Source: Phycisphaerales bacterium (GTDB taxonomy: Bacteria > Planctomycetota > Phycisphaerae > Phycisphaerales > UBA1924). Taken from it: 64,000 nucleotides of DNA. The DNA lies in the NCBI GenBank assembly GCA_016699835.1, contig CP064987.1, forward strand, positions 682,001-746,000, written 5' to 3'. Position 1 is the first letter of the stretch, and each line of letters starts with the position of its first letter. This document shows, in pieces, positions 36,780 to 44,827 of the stretch. The notes below the pieces were generated by a model. The model ran no database searches. It was not told the origin of the DNA and saw only the letters and a list, made by a program, of their open reading frames with translations. The translations under genes and the position numbers were made by a program.

Positions 36780-37832
36780 CTACGGCAGTTTCTCCAACCG
36801 CTCCACGATCGCCTTCGCGTGATCGTCCCCCAGCATCATCGCCCGCTTGGCAAACGCGATCGCCCCGTCGTTGCCCTTGATCTTCCCGGCCTTCTCCAGC
36901 CACACCGCCGCCTCGAGCGCCAGGGGCGCGTTCGTCGGGTCGGCCAGCGAGTGCTTCGAGTACAACCCCGCCGCCTCCACAGGCCGGCGCAATAGCCCAT
37001 AGCACTGCCCCATCAGGTCCAGGACCCCGGGCTCGCGCTGCTGCGCCTCCGAGAGCGCCGTCAGCAGCGACAACGCCTCCTCGGCCTTGTTCTGACGCAC
37101 TCCGATCCGCGCCTCGAGGATCCGCCACACCAGGCTCTGCGGGTCCAGCGTCCGCGCCCGCGCCACGTGCTGGCTCGCCAGCCCGAACTGCCCGCCCCGA
37201 TACTCCAGTTCCGCGAGCGTTCCCCATGCGATCGCGTTGTCCGGATCAAGATTCAGCACGATGAGCAGGTTGGTCTTCGCGTCGTCGATCTTGTTCTGCT
37301 TGATGAGCGTCTGCGCGAGATACAGCGGATACCGCGCATCGGTCTTGTCCTGCGACTGCGCCGCCGCATAATGCATCGTCGCTCGCTCGGCGTTGCCCAT
37401 CATGCTCGCGACGTTCCCCGCCGTGAACTCGATCGACGCCTCATGCGTCGCCGGCGGCGGGCACGCGATCGCTTTCTCCAACTGGTCGTACGCGTCCTGG
37501 AGCCGATGCTGCCCGATCAGAACCTCCGCCAGCATCACGTACATCCGTTGATCCTCGGGATACGTCTCCAGAGCCTTCCGCAGAATCACCTCGGCCTTCC
37601 CCGGCTCGCCCTGCTTGATGTACGTGTCCGCGGCATTCAGCGCCTGATCCGCCACATTCCCGCTCGCCGAACCGTTCGCCCCCGCGGCGTTCGCGTCCCC
37701 GGGCTTGAGCGCCTCGCGCAACACCAGCGTCAGCACCACCCCCGCCGCGATCGCCAGACCCGCGACCACGATCGCCGACATCGATCGCCGACCCGACCCC
37801 GCCGATCCCGAACTGCCTTCAGACTTGCCCAT
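36780..37832 (-). CDS. Membrane-anchored TPR protein
   Basis: Protein of about 350 aa with one N-terminal helix (about residues 18-38) and then tetratricopeptide repeats from about residue 60 to the end (for example EPGKAEVILRKALETYPEDQ, DARYPLYLAQTLIKQNKID and DDAKTNLLIVLNLDPDN). TPR proteins of this shape are protein-interaction scaffolds at the periplasmic face. I chose the ATG at 37832, which has GGAAG 9 bases upstream; ATG 37847 has none. The gene is divergent from valS, with 169 bp between the two starts. Confidence 0.85.
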   Translation of the reverse strand: MGKSEGSSGSAGSGRRSMSAIVVAGLAIAAGVVLTLVLREALKPGDANAAGANGSASGNVADQALNAADTYIKQGEPGKAEVILRKALETYPEDQRMYVMLAEVLIGQHRLQDAYDQLEKAIACPPPATHEASIEFTAGNVASMMGNAERATMHYAAAQSQDKTDARYPLYLAQTLIKQNKIDDAKTNLLIVLNLDPDNAIAWGTLAELEYRGGQFGLASQHVARARTLDPQSLVWRILEARIGVRQNKAEEALSLLTALSEAQQREPGVLDLMGQCYGLLRRPVEAAGLYSKHSLADPTNAPLALEAAVWLEKAGKIKGNDGAIAFAKRAMMLGDDHAKAIVERLEKLP

Positions 37833-38001
37833 GTTGCTCGCTTCCATGCCCAAGAGTGCGGCGGACGATTCGACCGCCCATTTGTTCCGCACCGCATCTG
37901 TTCCATCGGCAAGGCCCTCGCCCCGCCATCGCTTACACTAGCACTCCACACACTCTCTGACAGAACAGATCCAGAACCACACCCCCCCAACGCCCTCCAC
38001 C

Positions 38002-41000
38002 ATGTCCAACGAATCCACTCCAACCACCGAACTCCCCAAGCAGTACCGCCCCATCGACCACGAGGACCGCATCTGGTCAAAGTGGGAGTCAGCCAACGCC
38101 TTCCACGCCGACCCCGCGCGCGTCCTTCGCGGCGAGGCCAGGCCCTACGCCATCGTCATCCCGCCGCCCAACGTCACCGCCGCCCTCCACCTCGGGCACG
38201 CCCTCAACAACTCCCTCCAGGACATCCTCGTCCGCGCCAAGCGCATGCAGGGCTTCGAGACCCTCTGGATGCCCGGCACCGACCACGCCGGCATCGCCAC
38301 CCAGGCCGTCGTCGAGAAGCGCCTCCGCAAAGAGGGCGCCCTCAAAGGCCCCCTTCGCGACGCCTTCACGCGCGACCAGTTCGTCGAAAAGATCCAGGCC
38401 TTCAAGGACGAGTACGAGGCCATCATCACCTCGCAACTCAAGAAGATGGGCTGCTCCTGCGACTGGGCCCGCCAGCGCTTCACCATGGACGACCAGTGCG
38501 CCCGCGCCGTGCGCGAGGCCTTCTTCCGCCTCTTCCGTGACGGCCTCATCTACCGCGGCAAGCGCCTCGTCAACTGGGACCCCGCCCTCCAGACCGCCGT
38601 CGCCGACGACGAGTGCTACGACGAGGAGATCGACGGCGCGTTCTACTACCTCCGCTACCCGCTCGTGCATCTGGGCAACTTCGAACGCACCATCGAGGAG
38701 GGAAACCGCCGCGCCGACGCCCAGCCCATGACCTGGGGCGAACTCGCCCGCCGCGGCTACGAGGGCGCGAGCGCTCATCCTCCAGAGTCCCAGGCCTGGA
38801 TCACCGTCGCCACGACTCGCCCCGAGACCTACCTCGGCGACACCGCCGTCGCCGTGAATCCGCACGACCCGCGTGCCGGCGCGCTCAAGGGGTTGCACGT
38901 CGAACTCCCCCTCGTGGGCCGCCTGATCCCGATCGTCGAGGATTCCTACGTCGTCCTCCCCGAGCGCTTCGCGCGCACCGACGAGGAGAAGAACGATCCC
39001 AAGGCCAGGATGGCCACCGGCTTCCTCAAGGTCACGCCCGCGCACGACCCCAACGACTACGAGATCGGCCAGCGCCACAAGCAGGCGATCGAGGCGCTCG
39101 GCAACCCCATCCTCATCAACGTCATGGCCCCCGACGCCACCATCAGCGACAAGCATGGATGGGAAGACACCGGCGACGCCAGACTCTTCCTCGGCCTCTC
39201 GCGCGAGCAGGCCCGCAAGAAGACCATCGAAGAGTTCAAGGCCAGAACCGTCGGCTACGAACCCCTCTTCGAAGGCAGCAAGCCCCACCGCCACAGCGTC
39301 AAGCACAGCGACCGCAGCAAGGCCATCGTCGAGCCATACCTCAGCGACCAGTGGTACGTGAAGGTCACCGACCCCCGAATGGCCAAGGCGGCCAACGACG
39401 CGCTGCAAGAGCACTCACAAGGTGGCCCTGCCTTAGGTGGCACCGCTCTCCAGAGCGGTGTCCGGGCCATAGGTGGCACCGCTCTCCAGAGCGGTGTCCG
39501 AACTCAAACCACACCCCACCCCTCTCCCTCCATCTCCACCCTCCTCCACCACCTCAACTCCCTCAACTTCGCCCACCTCCGCAGCGCCGGCTTCACCTCG
39601 ATGGATCCCTACCCCCCGGGCAAGCCCTCGCCCGACTTCATGAATCACATCCGAAACCTCCCGCACATCGAGATGCGCGGAGCAACCTACTTCGTGACGT
39701 GGCGGGTCGCCTCGGACGACTTCAAACTCACGCCCAAGGACCAGAGCGTCATCCTCGAATCGCTCTTCCACGATTCCCAGCGGGCAACCGTCTTCGCCGC
39801 GACCGTGATGCCCGACCATGTCCACTGCATCGTCAAACCCACCGAAGCACTCGGCGATTGGGTCGGATCCATCAAGAAGTACACGGCCCGGCGGATCAAC
39901 GCCGACCACAACCGCACCGGCCACCTCTGGCAGGACGAGCGATTCGACCACATCGTCCGAGACGAGGCCTGGTTCCGGAGTTTCCTGGAATACATGCTCC
40001 TGAACCCCGTCGAAGAGGGGTTGTGCGCGCGGGGCGATGTCTATCCGGGGTTGAGGGTTGGAGATGAGGTACTGGGGGCGATGGGTGTTCAGGACACCGC
40101 TCTGGAGAGCGGTGCCACCAGGAGCGGTGCCACCAGAGACAACACCCTCACCTTCCACCCCGACCGCTACGCCAAAACCTACGAGCAGTGGCACGACAAC
40201 ATCCGAGACTGGTGCATCAGCCGCCAACTCTGGTGGGGGCATCGGATCCCGGTGTGGAGCAAGACCTGTCAAGCAGGAACTGTTGATGAATCATTTCTCG
40301 AACTCGATCAGCTTCTGCCAGACACCCTCGAAGATGTGCTCGAGGACAAAGGGGCCGAATGTTCCGTTCAGTTCATTGATCCCGCAAGCGGTCAACGCAT
40401 CCGACCAAGTGTTTTAGAATTCAATCATGGCTTTACGCACCCAGTGCATGTCTATGTCGCTCTGCTCGCAGATGTATTATCAACAAACAAGAAACTTGAT
40501 ATTGCGGCCGCACTAGAACGAAATGGCTGGAACAGAGACCCCGACGTCCTCGACACCTGGTTCTCCTCCGCCCTCTGGCCCATGTCCACCATGGGCTGGC
40601 CCGACGCCACCGATCTCTTGAGAGCCTTCAACCCCACCTCCACCCTCTGCACCGCCCGCGAGATCATCACTCTTTGGGTCAGCCGCATGGTGATGTTCAA
40701 CCGCTACCTCATGCCCGAGGGCTGGCCGAACGCCACCGACAACACCAACACCGAGATCGCCACCGGCGGCCACGGCCTCGGCCCCGTCCCCTTCTTCGAC
40801 GTCTTCATCCACGCCGTCATCCAGGACGGCGACGGCCGCAAGATGTCCAAGTCCCTGGGCAACGGCGTCGATCCCCTCGACATCATCGCCACCCACGGCG
40901 CCGACGCCATGCGCTTCACCCTCTGCCAGATGACCACCCAGACCCAGGACGTCCGCATGCCCGTCGCCAGGGACCCGGCCACGGGCAAGAACACCAGCCC

Positions 41001-41955
41001 CAAGTTCGACCTCGGGCGAAACTTCGCCACCAAACTCTGGAACGCGACCCGCTTCGCCCTCACCTTCCTCTCCACCACCGACACGAGCACCGCCGCGCTC
41101 ACGCCCGCCTCTCTCTCCCTCACCGACCGCTGGATGCTCTCGCGCCTCGCCCGCGCGACCGCCGAGATCGACCGCGCGCTCGACGCCTACGAGTTCAGCA
41201 CCTACGCCCAGTCCTGCTACGCCCTCCTCTGGAACGACCTCTGCGACTGGTACCTCGAAGCGATCAAGCCCACGATCGCCGACAGCCCATCGCAAAGGGC
41301 CGTCCTCGCCCACGCCCTCGAGACCATCGTGCGCCTCCTCCACCCCATCATGCCCTTCGTCACCGAGACGATCTGGGAGAAACTCAAGGACGTCACCACC
41401 GCGCCGATCGAGGGCGTCATGCTCGGTCCTTCCCGCACGGGCCTCCTCGTTACCGCCGGCTGGCCGATCCTCGATATGTCCCTCATCGACGACGCCGCCG
41501 AGGCACGGTTCGCGCGCGTGCAGTCGCTCATCACCCTCGTCCGCGAGGTCCGCGCCCAGCACAAGGTCCCGCCGAAGCAGCCGCTCACGCTCCACGCTCC
41601 AACCGCCGCCGCGCTCCACGACCTCACCGACGAGGAGCAGCGCCTGGTGATGAACCTCACGAACATGGAGCGCATCTCATCCGACCCCGCGCCCGCCGGC
41701 GTCCCATCATTCAACTTTGAAGGGGCGGCGTGGTGCCTCACCGGCATCGCCACCGCCGCCGACGATCCCGCCCTCGCCGCCGCCGAGGCCGAGCGCCACG
41801 CCAAGCGCCTCGCCGATCTCACCAAGACCATCGCCACCCTCGAGGGCCGCCTCGCCAACCCCGGCTACGCCCAGAAGGCCCCGCCCCACATGGTCCAGCA
41901 GACGAAGGACCAACTCGCCGCCGCCCTCGCGGAGCGCGCGTCTCTCGGAGGGTGA
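38002..41955 (+). CDS. valS: Valyl-tRNA synthetase interrupted in frame by a RAYT transposase domain
   Basis: Class I synthetase that charges tRNA-Val. The HIGH motif appears as HLGH (about residue 64), the editing domain has WITVATTRPETYLGDTAV, and KMSKS is present (DGRKMSKSLGN), with an anticodon-binding domain and a C-terminal coiled coil. The frame codes for 1317 aa, against about 880-1000 aa for the family. The excess is mainly a 240-codon in-frame insert at about residues 474-713, between NDALQEHSQ and NTLTFHPDRYAKTYEQW, which is a REP-associated transposase with REP hairpins. A second, AT-richer stretch covers about residues 754-843. If translated, the host enzyme would carry a foreign domain within its catalytic part. 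All flanking ValRS sequence is intact. Confidence 0.93.
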   Translation: MSNESTPTTELPKQYRPIDHEDRIWSKWESANAFHADPARVLRGEARPYAIVIPPPNVTAALHLGHALNNSLQDILVRAKRMQGFETLWMPGTDHAGIATQAVVEKRLRKEGALKGPLRDAFTRDQFVEKIQAFKDEYEAIITSQLKKMGCSCDWARQRFTMDDQCARAVREAFFRLFRDGLIYRGKRLVNWDPALQTAVADDECYDEEIDGAFYYLRYPLVHLGNFERTIEEGNRRADAQPMTWGELARRGYEGASAHPPESQAWITVATTRPETYLGDTAVAVNPHDPRAGALKGLHVELPLVGRLIPIVEDSYVVLPERFARTDEEKNDPKARMATGFLKVTPAHDPNDYEIGQRHKQAIEALGNPILINVMAPDATISDKHGWEDTGDARLFLGLSREQARKKTIEEFKARTVGYEPLFEGSKPHRHSVKHSDRSKAIVEPYLSDQWYVKVTDPRMAKAANDALQEHSQGGPALGGTALQSGVRAIGGTALQSGVRTQTTPHPSPSISTLLHHLNSLNFAHLRSAGFTSMDPYPPGKPSPDFMNHIRNLPHIEMRGATYFVTWRVASDDFKLTPKDQSVILESLFHDSQRATVFAATVMPDHVHCIVKPTEALGDWVGSIKKYTARRINADHNRTGHLWQDERFDHIVRDEAWFRSFLEYMLLNPVEEGLCARGDVYPGLRVGDEVLGAMGVQDTALESGATRSGATRDNTLTFHPDRYAKTYEQWHDNIRDWCISRQLWWGHRIPVWSKTCQAGTVDESFLELDQLLPDTLEDVLEDKGAECSVQFIDPASGQRIRPSVLEFNHGFTHPVHVYVALLADVLSTNKKLDIAAALERNGWNRDPDVLDTWFSSALWPMSTMGWPDATDLLRAFNPTSTLCTAREIITLWVSRMVMFNRYLMPEGWPNATDNTNTEIATGGHGLGPVPFFDVFIHAVIQDGDGRKMSKSLGNGVDPLDIIATHGADAMRFTLCQMTTQTQDVRMPVARDPATGKNTSPKFDLGRNFATKLWNATRFALTFLSTTDTSTAALTPASLSLTDRWMLSRLARATAEIDRALDAYEFSTYAQSCYALLWNDLCDWYLEAIKPTIADSPSQRAVLAHALETIVRLLHPIMPFVTETIWEKLKDVTTAPIEGVMLGPSRTGLLVTAGWPILDMSLIDDAAEARFARVQSLITLVREVRAQHKVPPKQPLTLHAPTAAALHDLTDEEQRLVMNLTNMERISSDPAPAGVPSFNFEGAAWCLTGIATAADDPALAAAEAERHAKRLADLTKTIATLEGRLANPGYAQKAPPHMVQQTKDQLAAALAERASLGG
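39436..39463 (+). repeat. REP hairpin copy 1 (5' flank of the RAYT)
   Basis: 28-nt unit with foot GTGG, stem CACCGCTC / GAGCGGTG (39441-39448 and 39453-39460), loop TCCA, and tail TCC. It is repeated exactly 36 bp downstream, so two copies encode the peptide GGTALQSGVR twice in the valS frame. Confidence 0.85.
39472..39499 (+). repeat. REP hairpin copy 2 (5' flank of the RAYT)
   Basis: Exact second copy of the unit at 39436-39463, in the same orientation, 36 bp (12 codons) apart, followed at once by the transposase-bearing part of the element. Confidence 0.85.
40092..40134 (-). repeat. Inverted REP hairpin copy plus half copy (3' flank of the RAYT)
   Basis: Bases 40092-40119 are the perfect reverse complement of the 28-nt unit found twice on the 5' side. 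A truncated second unit (GAGCGGTGCCACC, 40122-40134) follows. Together with the 5' copies this brackets the transposase in inverted orientation. Confidence 0.85.
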
Positions 41956-42288
41956 GTCGTGAGCGCCGAGTGGTCCGTGGAGCGCGGCCTTGAAGAGGTG
42001 AAGAGGTGAGCAGGTGAAGAGGTGAGGCGATGATGGTCTTGGGTGCCACCCGTCGGCGGCTCTGCGACGACTGGTGCCGATCACACGTTGACGCCCATCG
42101 CGCCGACGAATGCCGAATCACGAATCACGAAGGCCGATCCGTCCGTCCCGCCCTTCGGCCTCGGTCTCACGTGTTTCGTGATTCGGCATTCGTGACTCGG
42201 CATTCGTGGGGGCACGCGTGAGGTTTTCGGACCCGCGATCGTGTCCATCCCGCCCGCGAGCGCACTTCTTGCGGGCACGGCGAGCGTC
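41956..42288. other. Region after valS with short repeats and no convincing gene
   Basis: After the valS stop there is a short purine repeat built on GAAGAGGTGA (41992-42027). An inverted repeat follows (listed separately), and then the first degenerate units of the 21-bp array (from about 42247). No gene is supported here. Confidence 0.5.
42106..42209. repeat. Inverted repeat built on GAATGCCGAATCACGA
   Basis: The left arm around 42108-42130 and right arm around 42174-42209 share an 18-nt reverse complement (core TCGTGATTCGGCATTCGT). The right arm holds the GGCATTCGTG unit twice. It would form a long hairpin in either transcript and looks like a dispersed repeat rather than a gene. Confidence 0.6.
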
Positions 42289-42602
42289 TTCCTCGGCACG
42301 AATACGACGTTCCTCGGCAGGAAGAGAGTTTTCCACGGCAGGAAAACTCCAATCCTGCCCACGAAGATCGTTTTCCTTGGCACGACGAGAGTGTTCCTCG
42401 CGAGGAAAATCGTTTTCCTGCCGACGAAGACTCCAATCTTGCCACGTTTGGAGTTTTCCTCGCGACAATTATCATAATTGTCGCGACAAAGACTCCGATT
42501 CTGCCACAACGACGATCAATGTCGGCACATCGACGATCATTCTGACGACATCGGCCGCCATTCATGCCCCATCGATCACCGATGTGGCCCCATCCAACGG
42601 CA
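42247..42602 (-). repeat. 21-bp tandem array encoding heptapeptide repeats; possible broken gene
   Basis: About 17 degenerate units follow each other with an exact 21-base period (unit starts at 42289, 42310, 42331, 42352, 42373, 42394, 42415, 42436, then 42456, 42477, 42498 and on), the unit at 42436 being 20 bases long. On the minus strand the units encode heptapeptides of the type VFVxRKT, for example IFLARNT, LVVPRKT and VFVPRKT. A frame opens at ATG 42565 (MNGGRCRQND) and would run through the array, but the 20-base unit shifts it. Composition is clearly less GC-rich than the surroundings. It may be a decayed repeat-protein gene or a non-coding satellite. Confidence 0.65.
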
Positions 42603-42630
42603 ACAGGCCCACCTTCTCCCTCACCTCCCC

Positions 42631-42668
42631 ACCCCCCACCCCGTCCCCCCCACCCCCCACCCCGTCCC
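42631..42668. repeat. C-rich direct repeat upstream of the HExxH lipoprotein gene
   Basis: Two identical 17-nt copies (ACCCCCCACCCCGTCCC at 42631-42647 and 42652-42668) lie 21 bp apart. The opposite strand holds several runs of four or more G, so a G-quadruplex is possible just upstream of the start codon at 42686. The 21-bp spacing equals the period of the adjoining tandem array. Confidence 0.6.
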
Positions 42669-42685
42669 GCCCGTACCCTCTCCCC

Positions 42686-43803
42686 ATGCCCCGCCTCACC
42701 ACCCTCGCCGCCCTCCTCCTCGCGTGCACCGGGCTCGCCCTCGCCGCCTGCACATCGTCCCCTTCCTCATCTCCCTCTCCCCCCGCCCCCGGCGTCGTCG
42801 CGACGACTCCAACCTCCGACGCCTCATCCAGTACCGATCCCACCGAGGGCACCTGGACCTTCGAGGACGGCACCACCGGTCGCCTCATCGCCACGCCCAG
42901 TTACCGAATCTTCACCACCATGGACCACGGGCCCACCACCGATCGCGTCCCGCGATTCCTGGAGCAGGCCCTCGAGTGGTACACGACGGCGCTGGGCGAA
43001 CTCCCCAGGCCCTCGCGCCGCATGGACACCTTCCTCATGGAGACGCGCTCCCAGTGGGAACGACTCACGCGCCGCTCCATGGGCGACGACGCCGAGATCT
43101 ACCTCCGCATCCAGCGCGGCGGGTTCGCCGCCGGCGGCCGCGCCATGTACTTCTACATCGGGCAGCGCGACACCCTCGTCATCGCCGCCCACGAGGGGTG
43201 GCACCAGTACACCCAGTCCACCTTCCGCAGCCCCCTTCCCATCTGGCTCGAAGAGGGCATCGCGACCTACATGGAGGGCTTCCGCTGGGGCCGCCGCGGC
43301 GACTCGCTCCCGAGATTCTCGCCCTGGTCCAACCCCGAACGCTTCGACACGCTGCGCGCCGCCGCACGCGCAGGAAGGCTCATGTCCTTGGAGCAACTCC
43401 TCCACACCGCGCCCCAGGATCTCATGACTGGGGGGGGCGGGGGGGCGGGGGGGGAGGGGGGGCCGACGGCGCGCTCGACTACTACGCCCAGGTCTGGGCC
43501 CTCATCCACTTCCTCAACGAGGCCGAGGATGGGACGTACCAGGTCGCGCTCACGAACATGGTCCGCGATGCCGCCAACGGCACACTCATGAAACACTTCA
43601 AGGACGCGTACGGCTCGCGCGCCCTCTCGATCTACGCCTCGCGCCGCCGGGGGCCCGAACTCCTGCTGCTATACACCAAGAAGCCCCTCCCCGTCCTCGA
43701 GCGCGAGTACGCCGACTTCGTCGCCAAGGCCACGTCGCTCGGCGCACGAACCAGGATCATCGCCGGCGAATCGCCCCTGACGCCCGTCGCCCCAGCGCCC
43801 TGA
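42686..43803 (+). pseudogene. DUF1570-like HExxH lipoprotein gene, frameshifted at a G-rich tract
   Basis: The frame starts at ATG 42686 with a signal peptide and lipobox LAAC (about residues 18-21). It continues through a zinc-metallopeptidase-like site AAHEGWHQYTQS and WLEEGIATYMEG (HExxH plus downstream Glu), typical of DUF1570 proteins common in planctomycetes. At 43430-43462 four G runs of 8, 7, 8 and 7 bases occur. Before the tract the family sequence is in one frame; after it (DYYAQVWALIHFLNEAEDG to the stop at 43803) it is in another, as if one base were missing. The full product would be about 372 aa. The shift may be a true mutation, a phase-variable switch or a homopolymer sequencing error. 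Confidence 0.75.
43430..43462 (+). repeat. Four long G runs (possible G-quadruplex and frameshift site)
   Basis: Runs of 8, 7, 8 and 7 G separated by single C, C and A bases, inside the coding region of the HExxH lipoprotein. The reading frame changes exactly here. Such tracts slip in replication and are hard to sequence. Confidence 0.85.
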
Positions 43804-43881
43804 GTGTGCATCCGGCATGCGATCAGATCCATCGCCGAGTTCGATGTTCACCAGGCTCATCCTGGCTCATCACTGAAACAA

Positions 43882-43913
43882 ACACGCCCGGAGCCGTGAG
43901 ACTCCGGGCGTGT
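43882..43913 (-). terminator. Rho-independent terminator of the PEP-CTERM gene
   Basis: Perfect 12-bp stem (ACACGCCCGGAG / CTCCGGGCGTGT) with an 8-base loop. On the minus strand it is followed by TTGTTTC. It lies about 50 bp past the stop of the PEP-CTERM gene. Confidence 0.75.
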
Positions 43914-43961
43914 GCTGTGTGTGGTGAAAACTCGAACAAAGACGCGAGTCGTCACTCGGCC

Positions 43962-44687
43962 TTAGCGCCGGCGACGAACACCCGCGAGCAGCCCGCCGAC
44001 ACCCACGAGCGCCAGAGCGCCCGGCGTGGGAATCGAGTTTGCCTGCCAGCGACCGTTGGGAAGGTCCAGGTACAACTCCAGGGCGTTGTCACCGGGGTTC
44101 ACCGTGCCGTACGCGTTCGCGCCGTTGTTCTCAAACGTGCGACCGATCGCATAGCCCCAGTCGTTCTCCTTGCGGAACTTGAAGTCATAACTCCCCGGAG
44201 CCGCCGAGACGATCGCCTTGTAGAGCCCGTTGCCCAGATCCGTCATGACCGCCTGGGGATTCGTCCAGCCATCGAAACTCCCCATGATGTCCCAGCCGTG
44301 CGCGTGGGGATCTTCGAAGCCCATGCGGAGCGTGGCGCTCGGGCTCCACCCGTCGGACCACGACGTCTGCGGGAAGAAGTTGATCGTCATCGATCCCGAA
44401 GCGCCAACCTGCTGCAGGAAGTTGTTGCCAACTGAGCCCGCGGGAAGATCAAACTCATTGCTCGGCCCGGCGAACGACCAGTCGTCCACCGTCGCCTTCA
44501 CCTCAAAGCCGCTCCCGACCGTCAGGCCACCGACCGTCGCCGAGAACTTGCCCCCGCCCTGATCGATCAGTTGCGTTCCAGTTCCAGACCAGCCATTGAA
44601 CGGCCCGCGCAGGTAATACGGCTGCGCAACTACCGTCCCCGCAAGCGTGCACACCGCAACCACACCAATGGAAACACCCAGTTTCAT
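43962..44687 (-). CDS. Secreted PEP-CTERM-like protein
   Basis: Protein of 241 aa with a cleavable signal peptide (VAVCTLAGTVVAQ, cut near Ala21-Gln22). Two beta-sandwich segments follow (YYLRGPFNGW and MGSFDGWTNPQAV) that resemble the starch-binding-like E-set domains of the AMPK glycogen-binding type. The C-terminus is PTPGALALVGVGGLLAGVRRRR split as PTPGALALVG, a hydrophobic helix and an Arg cluster, the PEP-CTERM-type sorting tail. The ATG at 44687 has AGGAGA about 9 bases upstream. A strong terminator ends the transcript. Function is unknown, probably surface or matrix. Confidence 0.8.
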   Translation of the reverse strand: MKLGVSIGVVAVCTLAGTVVAQPYYLRGPFNGWSGTGTQLIDQGGGKFSATVGGLTVGSGFEVKATVDDWSFAGPSNEFDLPAGSVGNNFLQQVGASGSMTINFFPQTSWSDGWSPSATLRMGFEDPHAHGWDIMGSFDGWTNPQAVMTDLGNGLYKAIVSAAPGSYDFKFRKENDWGYAIGRTFENNGANAYGTVNPGDNALELYLDLPNGRWQANSIPTPGALALVGVGGLLAGVRRRR

Positions 44688-44827
44688 GGACTCTCTCCTA
44701 TGTGTCTCCCCACGCCGATGGACCAATCAGTTCCACCGGGTCAGGGCTTGTCTCTACCTGAAGAATACACGAATATGCCCCCTGCGCCAAGGGCATACAC
44801 CGGGTCTACGACATAATTCCTGGCGGT

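Larger units (their letters stand above)
39421..40140 (+). mobile_element. REP-associated tyrosine transposase (RAYT, HUH/Y1) element inside valS
   Basis: The element is about 720 bp and stays in frame with valS, with no stop codon. The transposase part begins at about Met534 of the fusion (39601, MDPYPPGKPSPDFM) and shows the family features in order: RGATYFVTWR, the HUH motif MPDHVHCIVKP (His606, His608), the probable catalytic Tyr627 in SIKKYTARRIN, and the conserved GHLWQDERFDHIVRDEAWF and LEYMLLNPVEEGL. Two direct REP copies lie upstream and one inverted copy plus a half copy lie downstream, the usual arrangement of a RAYT among its REPs. No ribosome site precedes 39601. The own stop codon of the transposase has been lost or read through. 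Confidence 0.88.

Noticed and set aside
39601..40140. Independent expression of the transposase from the ATG at 39601
   Set aside because: No ribosome site precedes it and there is no stop before the valS end, so a separate gene cannot be supported; kept as part of the fusion.
39421..40140. Insert in valS as an intein
   Set aside because: No Cys/Ser at the left junction followed by intein blocks, and no His-Asn plus Cys/Ser/Thr at the right one; the domain is a REP transposase, not a splicing or homing-endonuclease domain.
39433..40272. Minus-strand open frame across the RAYT element
   Set aside because: Antisense to the transposase, whose HUH and end motifs are on the plus strand.
42241..42602. 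The 21-bp array as a CRISPR array
   Set aside because: The units are contiguous and degenerate with no unique spacers, and no cas genes are near.
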